Source: Rhipicephalus microplus
Taxonomy: Eukaryota > Arthropoda > Arachnida > Ixodida > Ixodidae
Direction of reading: 5' to 3'
Assembly (NCBI RefSeq): GCF_043290135.1
Contig: NC_134701.1
Coordinates: forward strand, 60,694,502-60,758,501
DNA length: 64,000 nt
Below the pieces are notes generated by a model. It was not told where the DNA came from, did no database searches, and was given only the letters and a program-made list of their open reading frames with translations. The translations under genes were made by a program, and so were the position numbers. This document shows positions 1-11,335 of this stretch, piece after piece (positions within the stretch are counted from its first letter, which is position 1; every line of letters starts with the position of its first letter).

Positions 1-54
1 AATGCGAATGATATTAGTGTTCTTGAACTGGCTCACATTGACACAATTAAATAA

Positions 55-1770
55 TAGAAGAATTGGCTGTTGGGTCATTCCACGTCAGACGTCCCAGCCA
101 TTTTGGCGACCATCTCAAATGTATTCGAATAAATTGCGCTGATCTTGCTGCATTAAAAAAGGCAACTGCTAGAAAATTTCGCAGACAAATAATTTTTGGT
201 CGTGTGGCTGCCTCCTAAACTTCCCGGAATCTCGTCTGAATGTTTGTAAAAAAATTATTTCATAAGTACCTCTTCTTCTTCCGTGCCAAATTCGGTCTAC
301 AAGTTAAATCAAGGGCTTGCGTGAAGTGTTTGAAGCTCAGTAATATTATTACCATTTTTCGACCTCTTACGCCTGAAATAATGTAGCCGAAATGTGTTAT
401 ATCTGAATTTTCTATATCAATACTCCACTGTGAATTTATATCTGACTTAATCCACATAAGGTATATTTGGAGAAAAAATATTTTAGACCTCTCAAGCTGT
501 CCAACTTTACAAAAAAAATCGCGAATTTAACAAATTAGTTTTTTTTTCTATAATGAGATGCAACTTGCACCAAGTGGTGGTTGAATTAAAATAGACCTTG
601 TACCTAAATAAAAAGCAAATAAACAGCTCTGTTCATTTGCCAAATTTTGTAATAGCAATTTATGTTTTGAAAAAAAGATCACAGCATATCCACGGAGTGA
701 ATGATGATGAGTGGGGCGTAGCTTTCGTCCGTCCGGAAGTACGAACGGATGGACATACAGTCTGACGCAAGTATGGACGGACTCACGGACAGACCGACGC
801 ACGGAAGCCCGGACGGATGGATGCACAGACGAATAGACGAAAGCACAAAGGCAAGGACGAACGATTCGCCCCACGTATCATCATTTTGTCCGTGTATATG
901 CTGCAAAACCACTAACGCTATCTATTGTGCAACTCATAAAGTGGCTACCTAATACTAGTACGATACCGAGGTGGGAACGACCTACGGCCTCAAGAGCTTT
1001 GCCCCTAAATGATTTTTGATGTTCCAAGTTACCCATTTGCCATTTGGTCATACGGCAGCCGAAACCTCGAGGTTCCCCATTGCCGCTTATGGGAAAATCG
1101 AAAAATTATTTTATTCCTTGAAATAGAAATTGTAATAAAGAAACTTCTCACCTACAATAAACTATTTATTTGCTTTCAATTTAGGTAAAAAGTGACTTTT
1201 GTTTGGACCACCACATAGTGCAAATTGCATCTCAATACGGACAAAAATGACAATTTTGTGGATTGAGTGATCTTTTCTCACAGAGGTTAACAGCTTAAAA
1301 TGCCTTAAAATAATTTTTCATCAGAATATATTTTCTGTGAAGTAAGTAGTCACAGCTCAGATATTCATACAAAGTGCAGAATCGCAATGAGAAAATGCAA
1401 ACATAACACATTTCGGCTAAATTCTTGCAGACGTATGTGGCCGAAAATTTGTATTAATATTACTGAGTTTCAAACACCTTACATAAGCCCTTTACTTAAC
1501 ATGTACCAAACTTGGTATAAAAAAGAATCGGTACTTGTAAAATATTTTTTACAAACAACATTCAAAACACATTCTTGAAAGTTTAAAAGGCAACCGCGTG
1601 ACCAAAAACTTTTTTCTCTCCGAAGTATTCAAGCTGTTCATTGTTTTCAGTGCATTAAATCAGCACAATTTTTTTTCAAACACATTTGCCATAGCCACAA
1701 AATTGGCTGGAAAATTTGGAATAAAGTGACCCAGTTACTTTCACTCAACGAAGATTGCATACTGCTAAAT
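55..1770. repeat. Large imperfect inverted repeat (foldback), about 1.7 kb
   Basis: The segment from about 61 to 660, read on the minus strand, matches about 1115 to 1765 on the plus strand over its whole length. Shared landmarks are the ATAACACATTTCGGCT block (near 390 and 1404), the GCATCTCA block (near 556 and 1225), and the GACCAAAAA and TGACCCA blocks near the outer ends. By eye the arms agree at about two thirds of positions with small indels. The spacer of about 450 bases contains the minisatellite hairpin at 682-903. Short ORFs in the two arms are equivalent but carry no recognisable domain. It could be two head-to-head copies of one unclassified repeat or a foldback transposon. Confidence 0.7.
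682..903. repeat. GGACGGA-type minisatellite with inverted ends (MITE-like)
   Basis: The core (about 725-865) is a degenerate repetition of GGACGGAYG-like units and gives spurious Asp/Gly/Arg- or Ser/Val/Arg-rich ORFs on both strands. The ends are inverted copies of each other: CAGCATATCCACGGAGTGAA at the left and its imperfect reverse complement at 865-903, each followed inward by GTGGGGCG. A related copy lies at 38760-39015. Unit and end structure are seen directly; transposition is inferred. Confidence 0.65.
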
Positions 1771-2286
1771 TAGGGCCATTTGTTTCAATCATGCTGGCAG
1801 GCTGAAGAAGCATAACTCTTTCCCGATGCAGTGTAGGCTGTTTAGTGGCTGTGAGTGTTTTGTTCCAAAATAAATATGCTGCCAATTCTTACCTAATGGC
1901 TGCAACACATTCTTAGATACCGTGCAGTATGTATAATATTAAAGTGTTTTTTGTGCAACAAAAAATAATAATGCACTTCATATAGCGAAAATACCTTTAA
2001 CATCTGAAATACTTAGCGAAATTAAACACCAAAGCGAGGCGATGGCAATCAAACTGTGAATAACAAAAGTATTTTGAAACTTACACATGATGGAAACATT
2101 ATGAATAAAATGCGCTCGAACATTAGCAGTTATGTTCAAACAAGCGTTTGCACTGTTCAAGTAGGCGATTCGGCCACAATCACAGACGAAAGGTCTGTTC
2201 AAACAAAGCTTCAGTGCTCGATCCGCTACACAGGCACGGTTGTCGGCAGTGTCAAGCTACGTTGCGGGTGAAGAAAATACCGGTGA
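1771..2286. other. No feature seen
   Basis: AT-rich DNA with only short random ORFs. I see no gene, repeat array or recognisable element here. Confidence 0.5.
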
Positions 2287-2391
2287 AGACATATTTAACT
2301 GCATTTTTATTTAAGACATATTTCTGCATTTAATACATATTTCTGCATTTAATAAAACTGCATTTAGGACATATTTCTGCATTTTTCTATA
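2287..2391 (+). repeat. Short tandem repeat, ACATATTTCTGCATTTA units
   Basis: Four to five imperfect copies of a unit of roughly 17-24 bases, ACATATTTCTGCATTTA with variable spacers, lie head to tail. No coding potential. Confidence 0.7.
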
Positions 2392-2970
2392 TGGTCGATC
2401 TCCTCTTCCTAATTTCCATGACGCACTTTTAAGGACACTTGAAGAGAACATTCGCTACAGTAATTAAATAAAACGTGCCTATGAAAACTACATGACGTCT
2501 ATGTTTGTTTTTAAGGGACCTGATGGCCTGCTGACGTGGTGGTTAGGGCTAAACAACTGTGGTGTCTTTTTTTGCAGATGGCGTGCGTTTTATCTCCAGC
2601 TTTAAAAGCTTCGATCTTATGGGGGACGGGGGGAGAGGGGAGTGTTCTATGCATAACTACACTAATGTGGGCAACATTACCTTGTTCTAGCAAATCAGTG
2701 CACTTTGTGAGTGTTGACTAATCACGCAAATGACACAGATGAAAGAAACAGATGCAGAAGAATTGGCCCTTACTCTCATGAACAAGCGGCGCTCCTATTG
2801 TATCTTCCATCTTATAGTAGTTTGCGTGCTTTATCGATTACATTCCTTCCTGCTTCGATTCATTACTAGACCCGCAAGCAGCTAGTAGTATAGCCTTGCT
2901 GGTATCAAGATGGTTAATGTATACTAACAGTATAAGCAAAACTGCCCGGAAATGTCGTACATTTGTAGCC
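2392..2970. other. No feature seen
   Basis: Unremarkable sequence. The pair of short overlapping ORFs at 2511-2721 are mirror-frame shadows without family resemblance. Confidence 0.5.
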
Positions 2971-3108
2971 TTGTAGGCACGTGTGCTCAGATTTGGGTGC
3001 ACGTTAAAGAACTCCAGGTGGTCGAAATTCCCGGAGCCCTTCACTACAGGGTCTCCCATAATCATATGGTGGTTTTGGGACGTTAAACCCCACGTATCAA
3101 TCAATCAT
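2971..3108 (+). mobile_element. Ruka-type SINE, 5'-truncated copy
   Basis: The block GTGTGCTCAGATTTGGGTGC followed by CGTTAAAGAACTCCAGGTGG, CCCGGAGCCCTTCACTACAG and a terminal TCAATCAATCAT matches the body and tail of the full-length SINE at 57456-57691. The tRNA-like head with the A and B boxes is missing, as expected of a 5'-truncated copy. Confidence 0.85.
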
Positions 3109-3284
3109 TTGTAGCCTTGTTCCTAACACCCCAAATGTAAGGGTGTAGATGGAGTGTTTTGAAGCTGTTTAATCACTAACACCTCAAATTTATAAAATGT
3201 AGTGTAAAAAGGGTGTTCATATGCGTGCGTTTATTGCGTATACCCATTTACACCTTTTAGGGTGAAAATTTTTCTAGAGTGTAG
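3109..3284. repeat. TACACC/GGTGTA-rich segment, possible MITE remnant
   Basis: The segment repeats AACACC, GGGTGT and TTACACC words in both orientations and ends TCTAGAGTGTAGTAAGGA. Many short inverted matches suggest a small palindromic element, but no clean terminal repeats or target duplication could be defined. Confidence 0.3.
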
Positions 3285-3715
3285 TAAGGACCCGCACAAG
3301 AACGCGAAGAGTTTACGCGCACAAACATTGCGGTATGCGAGGCCAAGCAGACGTCTTCAGACACGGAGAACACTTCAAACCTGTCATCAACGGTAAATAA
3401 TCTCACCACTACCACAATCTAGAGTTGCACCACATTCACGCAAAAAATCTATACCTAGAATGAAGTCGTGGGTCGCACGTGCAAGCACTGTTAGTTCAGC
3501 CCTAAACGTTTGATTTCCTACAGAAAGTAAAACTGAACAAACACCAACCGGGCTCAACGTTTCTCCCCCTACGCCGCAAAACGTAGCACTCCGATTCCAA
3601 GCAAACATTACTTTCGTCCCAAGGCGATTTTAAAACACATGCTCATTATGAGAACGGCAGCACCGGTATCAACCACTGCAACAGTTCTCACATTGTCTAC
3701 AAAAACACCCACTAT
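3285..3715 (-). pseudogene. Gypsy aspartic protease remnant
   Basis: The retroviral-type protease cleaves the Gag-Pol polyprotein; the active site is Asp-Thr-Gly. Here VVDTGAAV is encoded on the minus strand near 3675-3650, followed by a frame change and then, in 3608-3387, a TPxGVC-like segment and the C-terminal HDFILGIDFLRECGATLDC motif typical of Gypsy proteases. The frame break lies near 3610. The continuation below 3387 aligns with the post-protease region of element C. Not functional as it stands. Confidence 0.7.
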
Positions 3716-3785
3716 GTTCTCAACCATTACAACACAAGGGGGTCATGGGATGATTTTGCGGCCTCGCCCCCATTGGTCGCATCAG

Positions 3786-4960
3786 TTAGTTTCCCAGTGG
3801 TGGTGGCGTCCCCGAGTGGCGACGCGGGGAAGGGGATCGCTTTTGGCGTGCGGATGGTGTGGTAGCGCTGCGGTAGGAGCAAGGCGAGTCAGCACGTGCT
3901 GAGTGTTGCCGTTGGAAAGAGCCCTGAAATGGTCGAGACTCGCCAGCAGGTACATTGTGCGTGTACACGTTGAATCGTGGATCTCGCTGCTGGTGACGGA
4001 AGCCGAACCTAGTGATATGTCCAGGTAGACTGAAGTTGTAGCAAGTACGGCTTTCGCGTCTAGTCGTCCCCGGCGAAGTAGACCTCATCGGTTGATAAAA
4101 GCCGTGCGATGGCGGTCGAGGAGTAAATCGCCGTGATGCAGTTTGCCTGCGTTTCTGGTTTTCGAGTGGCCGTTCACTCCTTTGTTCGAACTGATCCGTG
4201 TAATTCGAGCGAAGCACAAAATATCCCTGACGCATCCGAGGTACCAGTGGTTTATGGGGCCGTTGGTCGAATGCACACTAATGGCAGACACCGGTAGTGT
4301 CCACAGCTTGCAGTTGAGCAAGTTCTTCCTTAACCACTCGTCTTATAAAAGAAGAGATGTCGTCCTGCGATAGAAGGTTGACACTTGCAATCGTGGGCAC
4401 AATGTCAAGGTACCCAGATTTCGGTAGGAATCTCCTCCTCTTCAGCGCTTCAAACGCTCGGAAGTGTCTCGTTAGGTCGGAAGGTATGTGTAGGTCTTCC
4501 TTAGTGATAAGAAAATTGTACACGTCTTCCACGATTCCCTTGAGCCAGCAGGGACCTAGCTTATCTTCGTCATACATAGTCGCACTCACGATTCCGCAAT
4601 GCTTCAGGACGGCCTCGATGTAAGTGGTGCATGTTTCGCCAGATAACTCAGCTCTGCGTGAAAGCGCTTGCTCCGCCTGCATGACTTTAGTTGTTGAGTA
4701 ACCAAAACACCCCTTCAGCTCATCTACAAAAATGTCCCATGTGGTCAATGCACTCTCGTGGTTGTACATTCAAAGAGCCGCTGTGCCGAACGAGAAAAAA
4801 CAACACGTTCTCGAGCTGCTTAGCAGAGCTCCAGCGGTTGCTGCGACTCACTGTTTGGTAGTGCTTGAGCCAGTCCTCAGCAACGTTATCCGACTGCCCC
4901 AATAAGGTCCTTGGTTGACGTTCCGGCATGCTTCAGCGAGCTTGTCCTGGCGGGTGAGCA
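3786..4960 (-). pseudogene. Gypsy Gag remnant
   Basis: Three minus-strand ORFs carry Gag: 4929-4720 (N-terminal DVAEDWL/NRWSS region), 4769-4278 (163 codons, capsid-like helical region with SGETCTTYIEAV) and 4235-3786 (basic nucleocapsid region). In the last, a zinc knuckle of the form CYNFxxPGHITR is degraded, with Cys and His positions lost. FRAFEALKRRRFLPK and TIASVNLLS match the equivalent stretches in element C, which anchors the family assignment. Frameshifts at about 4750 and 4240 separate the pieces. Confidence 0.7.
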
Positions 4961-5340
4961 TGTTGCTCATCAGCAACGAGGTTGTTATGGCCTGCTACCG
5001 CGTCCTCCATGTGTGGTAGCTGCGGGGACAAGCCTGCCAAGCGTCTGCTCCGTCACTAAATCGGTAGAGCTGGGTCGTCCAGATCGATGTACCGGCACCT
5101 TCCATTAAATGGTTACGAGTGATTGTGTTATTTACACAAGAGGTGAAATGGCGTTGGGGAAGAACAGTGTACTTCTGAGACAGGCCCAGTCCGCTTCACT
5201 CAACCACGAAGTCCAACCGCCGCTCCATTACTCTTCTTCTTCTTCCGCACTCCGTACGCTCGTGCATCTTCGTTGAAGTATAAAATTGAGATCAAAAACC
5301 TCTATCACTACTATAGATACGTCACGCCTGCGCGTGCGCA

Positions 5341-5359
5341 CGTGTGTGTGTGTGTGTGT
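5341..5359 (+). repeat. GT microsatellite
   Basis: An uninterrupted GT tract of about nine units within AC/GT-rich sequence. Confidence 0.9.
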
Positions 5360-7574
5360 CACAAAACATAATAATAAGTATTCACTTAGTGGTTAAAAAG
5401 CGCTGGTGAAAAAGCGCTGGCGCCTTATTTCACTATCGCGTTGAACCCTTAAAGGCGTAGCTTAGGGGTCCCCAGATTTTTCGCGAGGACTCTAACCTCT
5501 TAAACTGGATCAGCTTATATTTAAGCACTAATTTCTGACGTGAAATGAAGTGACGGTGGCATAAATATATATTTTTGCGCAAAAGAAGAATATTCCATGC
5601 TGCAAAGTTTTGTAATGGAACTATAGTTAAAATATATATCTTTGCAGCGTGCGTGTTAATTAACAGCGGCCTATATCTTTCGCTTCTCACCAGCTTTTAC
5701 TTCTGTGGAGCGGAAACGCCCTAAATTAATGAGTGGGATTGGGAGAGTTTGTATTCCCGCTGAGAACACCTGCCTACATAGTTCGCCCCTCCTCAATTTT
5801 GTCACTGGCGGGGCCAGCAGGCAGGCAGAGAGTTGCGGCTGCACGTATTGTATTTGTCGGTGGGCGTAGCTAATCAGCGAAAGCGCACAATAAGCCAGAC
5901 GTGCAAGATATTTTTTTTCCATTGAGTGGCAATTCTGTACCAGGCAATACCCTTCCGATGATATAGGCGTGTGCAGAGTTCCCCAATAGAAAAGGGGGAG
6001 GAGGGGCAAAGCATCTTTTCTCCTAAGTCAATATATGGGTCCGATTTCGAGAATAACGCAGAAAATGATTGGAGAATAACGCAGAAAAAAAATTTGTTTT
6101 ATTCAATACATCATTGGTGATACGTGCTTGCAATTTTTTATTTCGGCAAGCATATACCAACTCGCCCAGCACCAAGCTTCGTTGTGTTATTGTACTCACG
6201 TTCACAAAGATTAACTTATATGCTTATGGGGTGTATCATGCGAACGCGGTTGAAGCTGTGGCTTCCTCTGAGTACAGGACACCAGATCATTTTGTGCAGC
6301 TATGGGTCTTTCAGGCTGAACCGACATCGCACGACTTAAGAGGCTCTCTCAAGCAGTTCGTCTCAATCAATATGCGACCGGTACGGCCATGATAAAAAAG
6401 CCCATTGGGGTCACCATCATTGATTTTTAAGAACCGTAATACGATGGCAGCGTGCTCTGCATTAAATTTATAGCATGTTGAGCGAAAGTAGAAACGCCGT
6501 GACGATGTGCTATATGCTTCACCCGGTGTGGCTCAAACAATACATGCAACGGCGTCAAAGACTTTCCCCCGTATTCTAGAACCCTCTTCACTCAACGCTT
6601 CGCCTTCACTTGAGAAAGCCGATGGGAGCGCCATCTCGAGGTACCGCAAGCCACTGCATATCAGCGATAGTCTGCTACGATTCTTGAGTAGCGCAGCGTC
6701 ATTTTCAGCCGAGTGGTAGCACAGTGCTCAACTCTGTCAAGTGAAGGGTGAAAGTCATGTCGAGGAGCGTTTGTGATCACGATGGTTAGTGTTCACGCAG
6801 AACGTTTTTTCGCTGTGAAAGGCATGCGCGCTACAAAACGTCCTGTGAATCACATGACCTAACACACAAGACCTACACACTAAACGAAAATGACCTGAAA
6901 TAACCTCAAAAACTGAGTAAGCCACTTGTCCACTAGCGTACTACTTTTCCTGGGTTTAATTTACCACCTACTATCAAAGTAAAATTTATTCTTGCGCTAA
7001 CTGAGCTTTTATACGTAGTAAGGGTAGTAATTATATACCCCAATGAAGTTTTGAGCAAATATAGAGAGAGTAAATTTTACTACCTCAAAAGGCTTTTGAG
7101 GTGATTTCTGGAAGTTAGTTGCGGTGGTGAAAAAATAAAACTTCACGGGTGCGTTTGCCTAGAGTTGACAAATTTATTAAATATTTAATTACGGCAGAAT
7201 TTATGACACATAAATTCATATACAGACAAACACGCACACGCAACAAATGCAGAGTGAAACACCACTCGAACGGACTGCACGCGTTACTCGACTACTTCGG
7301 CAATCCGGTATATATAGGCACTTTTTTGACCAGCAGTGTGGCACCGGTAGGTAAGCTTTTTTTTGCATCGATTAACAACAACGCTTGAAGAAGCAAGCGT
7401 AAAATTGAGGTGGGCTGCAGGCCTCTAAGAGTCACACTGACATTTTATTGTAAGTCAACGCGATCTCGCTTTTTTGATTATCTAATAGTCACTTGGCACA
7501 CCGGGCTCTTTTCCTACACGTGTTAGCACTGCTGATACGCAAGCCTATAAAATATACCTAAGTACACAAAAACC
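5360..7574. other. Long stretch without recognisable genes
   Basis: Only short ORFs without family features. Around 6930-7140 several TAAATTTTACTACC and TTTACCACC words occur in opposite orientations, hinting at a small AT-rich palindromic element, but I could not define its ends. Nothing else is supportable. Confidence 0.5.
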
Positions 7575-8000
7575 ATGGCAGATCAATTATGTTCATTGAG
7601 CGACGGTGCACGAACACAGTAGCAGCACGTATTTATGACAACGGACGTAGAAGAGTGGTGCACGACTGCATACAAGCTGCTTACCGACGGCGTGTTAGGC
7701 CTTTTCGAGGAGCATGGCTATGTGATGAAACACAGCTGGTGATCACAGAATACACATCCTGTGCGAATGCCATCGTCATTTCAGACAGAAATGAGCACGT
7801 GTCTGCTATCTGCAGAGTCTTACGGGGACGGGGCGATGAATGTGCTTCCAATGAAAGAGACGGCCCGTCTCGGTTTTCTTCGTGCTCACCGGCAGCCGCT
7901 TGTTGGTTCCGTCTGGCTCGAATCGGTGCTCGCCTTCGTGCTACATTTTTGTGAACAGTTGGCGCATAGGGCGGACAATACGGGCTGCACTTTGCTCTAA
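7575..8000 (+). pseudogene. Unidentified decayed ORF behind a strong start context
   Basis: An ATG in an almost ideal Kozak context (ACCATGG at 7572-7578) opens a frame of about 142 codons ending TAA near 7998. It is interrupted by TAG at about 7620 and TGA at 7740-7742. The segment between the two stops (DVEEWCTTAYKLLTDGVLGL and onward) has ordinary protein composition and mostly G/C third positions. The part after the TGA also looks protein-like. I do not recognise a family. A second frame is open across 7589-7951, so chance cannot be excluded. It could be a retropseudogene or transposon fragment. Confidence 0.3.
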
Positions 8001-9032
8001 AAGACATCGTCTTCTGTGGAATCAAGTATATGTATATGCGACGTTTCAATCACCTGCCCCGGTGACACACTCCCACTGGCCACTCACTGGCGGCCGTGGC
8101 TTGGTGCCGACGACGTAGTGAAGTGTTTTGCTTATCGCTTCTCCAGGAAGCAACCACGGACGATGACACCAAATTGATTTTGTTGCTACTGGCAGATCTT
8201 CGCGATTCGGCACGGAAGCGAAGTATCCACGACGTGCAGATTCAGAGGTACTCAAAAGCGCACGGTCGCTCGATGATGTAGAAAGCACGTGGCATCCATC
8301 AGCTCAACCAGACACACAGATCCCGAGCTTCTTGCACCGCCTGTCTCCAAGGCCACCGCAGAGCAAAAGCCAAGCGAAAATATGCAGGGCAACTTTCCAC
8401 AGCAGGTTTTCTTTTTTTAGAGCCCCCTCCCCCCCCCCCCTTTTTTTTTTCACAGAATGCTGTCCTCACTCGTTGTTCTTATGCTGCCCCTAGTTCCAGT
8501 GAAAGTGCATTGCATTGGCTCGATATCAATCATGAGGCACGACGATGCAAAAAAAAACAAAAAAAAACATCTGTGGTCCTCACGTACCTTCAGGATCACT
8601 GGGAGCGTCACTAGGGTGGTACGGGGCAAAAGCCGCCGAAGCAGCTGCACCTTGAAGTCACGTGGTAATAAACTCTGAAACGCCGGTTAAAAATCACGTG
8701 ATGAAAAACTCCCTACGTGGTAAAAACTAGATTTCGCCATCCTTTTACTACTGGCCTCAGAGGTGGTGGTAAAACTATGTCATGTACAATCTTTTACTCC
8801 AGCACGAGGTCGTAATTTTAAACGCAAGAGAATTTTCAGAGGTCTTGAGCCGCCAACAACCCCAAACTCGGATAGTTTTTGCTTACGGTGTACGAGGCGC
8901 GCGAAAAGCATCGTATTGGTTCGCCTGAGTCAACCGCATTTTCTGGTCATTACGAAGAAAATACCCTAAAGATAATGTGGAAACCATGACTTCCAAGAAT
9001 GCGGTTCACCATTATCCTATATTGAAAATAAT
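8001..9032. other. No gene seen; contains a C/T homopolymer block
   Basis: A run of about 12 C (8429-8440) is followed at once by 10 T (8441-8450). Otherwise I see only short ORFs and dispersed TACGTGGTAA-like words near 8650-8760. Confidence 0.5.
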
Positions 9033-9262
9033 ATTATATGGAGTTTTACGTCACGAAACCACAATATGACTATCAGCAACGCAGTAGTGGACAACTCCGA
9101 AAATTTTGACGATCTGGTAAGTTCTTTACCGCATACTATGATTACACCTACATGAACCTTTATGGTCTACCTTTCGCCTCCATTAAAATGGGACCGCTGT
9201 GGCTGGGATCGATGCCGTGATCTTCGGGTCCGCAGCTACACTAGCTACAGATCCATCAAGGC
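9033..9262 (-). mobile_element. Degenerate Ruka-type SINE, near full length, minus strand
   Basis: Compared with the reverse complement of the SINE at 57456-57691, the blocks GGAGTTTTACGTCACGAAAC, AGTAGTGGACAACTCCG, AATTTTGACGATCTGGTAAG, TTTCGCCTCCATTAAAATG and GGGATCGATGCCGTGATCTT follow in the same order and spacing. The GTAAGT inside it imitates a splice donor. Confidence 0.7.
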
Positions 9263-9416
9263 AGACGTCAATAATTCTTTGTAGATTGGCTGAATTGCGT
9301 GAGTACTCGTGCGTAGACGGAGTGTCCTCGTTTTTATGGCGACGCACTTCTAAACATTTATCTTCTTCCGTACCGACATATCTCTGTTAAAATTTCAATT
9401 TTTATTTTCGTTGCAG

Positions 9417-9644
9417 ATATGCGATAATAAGCCCAACGCTGTGACGCTTCCTTACCACATCGCGGCGTACGACATTGACTACGATGCTTCGTGGTCTAGC
9501 GCATGCGTCTTCCTGACTCTGCGTGGCCCTTACCACCGACTGAGGCTTTTGTGCAAGCTCGAACAGTTGCTGCTTACCGAATACACTCTCGCGAACTGCC
9601 GCAATCAGGACATTCACATGTCATCCGATAACTGCGATTCGTGA
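9417..9644 (+). CDS. Possible terminal coding exon, function unknown
   Basis: A pyrimidine-rich tract ending TTTTCGTTGCAG (9405-9416) resembles a 3' splice site and is followed in phase 0 by 75 open codons ending TGA. The peptide has five cysteines, starts ICDNKPNAVTLP and ends SSDNCDS. I recognise no family. No convincing upstream exon exists in the window; the segment upstream is a SINE remnant, so earlier exons would lie beyond it or not exist. The opposite strand is open as well, which weakens the case. It could also be a chance ORF. Confidence 0.25.
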   Translation: MCDNKPNAVTLPYHIAAYDIDYDASWSSACVFLTLRGPYHRLRLLCKLEQLLLTEYTLANCRNQDIHMSSDNCDS

Positions 9645-10339
9645 AGAATATTACGCTGAAAATTTACGCTCGAGATATATATTTCTTAAGATCAAAATAT
9701 TGTGCGGGAAATATTCGCTGTGCAAAATATGTATTTAACGCGTAAAACATGAGCATTTTATTGTCTTTAGATTGTACTCAAACCGCTAATATTGCGTTTC
9801 AATGTTTGTGCAAATCATCGCATTATTAATCCTTGCATTCAAAAGGTCGTCTATAATATGCAATTCTTAAGCCTTATAAACTACCAAGCGTAGTTGGGCA
9901 CCCCAGTCGTTATGTGGCATATACCGCACGCATTTTGTTTTCACTCTGGCCAGCATTTTCACTCGCGTAGAACTATAAACTATGGAATTTATTCTATCCC
10001 CACAAAAGTACTTGCTCCAATTTGCAGCTGCCGCAAAAAACTTTAAATAAAAAGGTGAGCCAACCCAGTGCGCTATACTGGACTAGGCAGATTAGATCCC
10101 ATGAACATGCGTAGAATGCACCGTATGTCACAAAAAATGCTAAGGTGTTCATGCAAATGTGTTAGGAATGTACAAATGCACAGTGGCATGTAGCACTTAG
10201 GCACCTGCAGTGTGCCATTACGCATATTCAATTGGTCTAGAAGTACGAGGCGTCACCTCTTTATCAGTAATAGTACAAATTATAGTATCTGGGCTTTTAA
10301 ATTTTGAAACTACGTTATGATCGCAAAAGACGCAGATGT
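9645..10339. other. No feature seen
   Basis: AT-rich DNA without supportable genes or repeats. Confidence 0.5.
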
Positions 10340-10425
10340 ACAGAGCTCTGGAAGTTTCGACCATCTGGCATTCAATAACGTGCCCCGACATTCCACAGTA
10401 CACGAGCGTCTACTTCATTATGAGT
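10340..10425 (-). mobile_element. Small Ruka-type SINE remnant
   Basis: GAGCTCTGGAAGTTTCGACC, ATCTGGCATTC and AATAACGTGCCCC correspond in order to the reverse complement of the SINE body, with about one quarter of positions changed by eye. Confidence 0.5.
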
Positions 10426-11335
10426 ATCCCTGAGATGCACTTCTATATCAACAGTGATTAAGACACAGAAAATTCTATTAGGTTAGGGTAAGAGGCGTGT
10501 TATTATATCAATTATTTATATCAAGCATAGCGCAGAGGGGCGGGGGAGCTGGGCGAAAACAACAACAAAATTAGGTCAAGTAAAACCTTAGTGAATGCAG
10601 AAAAATACAACCTACAGAACTAAGATCGACAACGAGCGTTCGTACATGAGTTTTATGGCACGAGTTGACCCGCTTTTAACACATTGCAGAAAAGCAGTAC
10701 ATAACAGAATACAGCGTAACACAATAAACTTGTTTACGAACGAAATAACACAACGTGCCAAGAGAATTACAATAAAATATTTCCCATTCTTGTCACTTTT
10801 ATGGAGAGGAAAAACACATTATCACACACTTACAATTGCTCGTGGTATTTGATTCCATTCTGTGATTGTTTGAAAATGAATTCAAAGATCCAGCAAACGC
10901 CAAGGAGTATTGTTTTAATTTGATGCTTAGGTTGGTGACGTGCTGACCGATACGTTGGTGTTATGAACCGCCCAACCTCGGCCAGGGGGCGCTGAGCCGT
11001 GCGCGTTTTGCCGCCCTTCTAGCAAAATTCATTTGCTCGGTACCGTGCTCCTGCGTTCTGCCTGCGGTATCTCAGCTCGTTCACGCGCCCTGCACGCTCT
11101 GTTATCTGGTTGCCCTCCACGTGCAGCGTCCCCTGTGTCTTGCTTTGAAGGTTTAAAAAGAACATAGAAATGTTTCCACGGTGTGAATCGTATCAGAACC
11201 GAAAGCGTTTCCTTGAAAACTTTTGCAGGACAGAACAACCTAAACGCGGTGGCCTTGAGCAGGTGCTGTGTGAATATTGATGATGAACAGTTGCCTTTCT
11301 ATGTCATTAAAAGTGACATGACAGGGCAAACGATA
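10426..11335. other. No gene seen; GC-rich patch near 10960-11150
   Basis: The segment from TGTTATGAACCGCC (10960) to about 11150 is markedly more GC-rich than its surroundings and could be a solo LTR or promoter-like patch. I found no partner copy and no clear end. Confidence 0.3.

Larger units (their letters stand above)
3285..5290 (-). mobile_element. Ty3/Gypsy LTR retrotransposon fragment (gag-protease part)
   Basis: On the minus strand the order is a probable 5' LTR remnant (about 5290 to 5110, with TAAATAACAC), a primer-site-like junction near 5105, gag (4960 to 3786) and an aspartic protease (about 3715 to 3285). Reverse transcriptase, RNase H and integrase are absent. Gag and protease resemble element C at 52000-57823 clearly, so both belong to one family. 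Several frameshifts and stops show it is dead. Confidence 0.75.

Noticed and set aside
9095..9125. GTAAGT splice donor after an ATG-initiated short exon
   Set aside because: The whole block aligns to the reverse complement of the Ruka SINE, so the donor resemblance is accidental.
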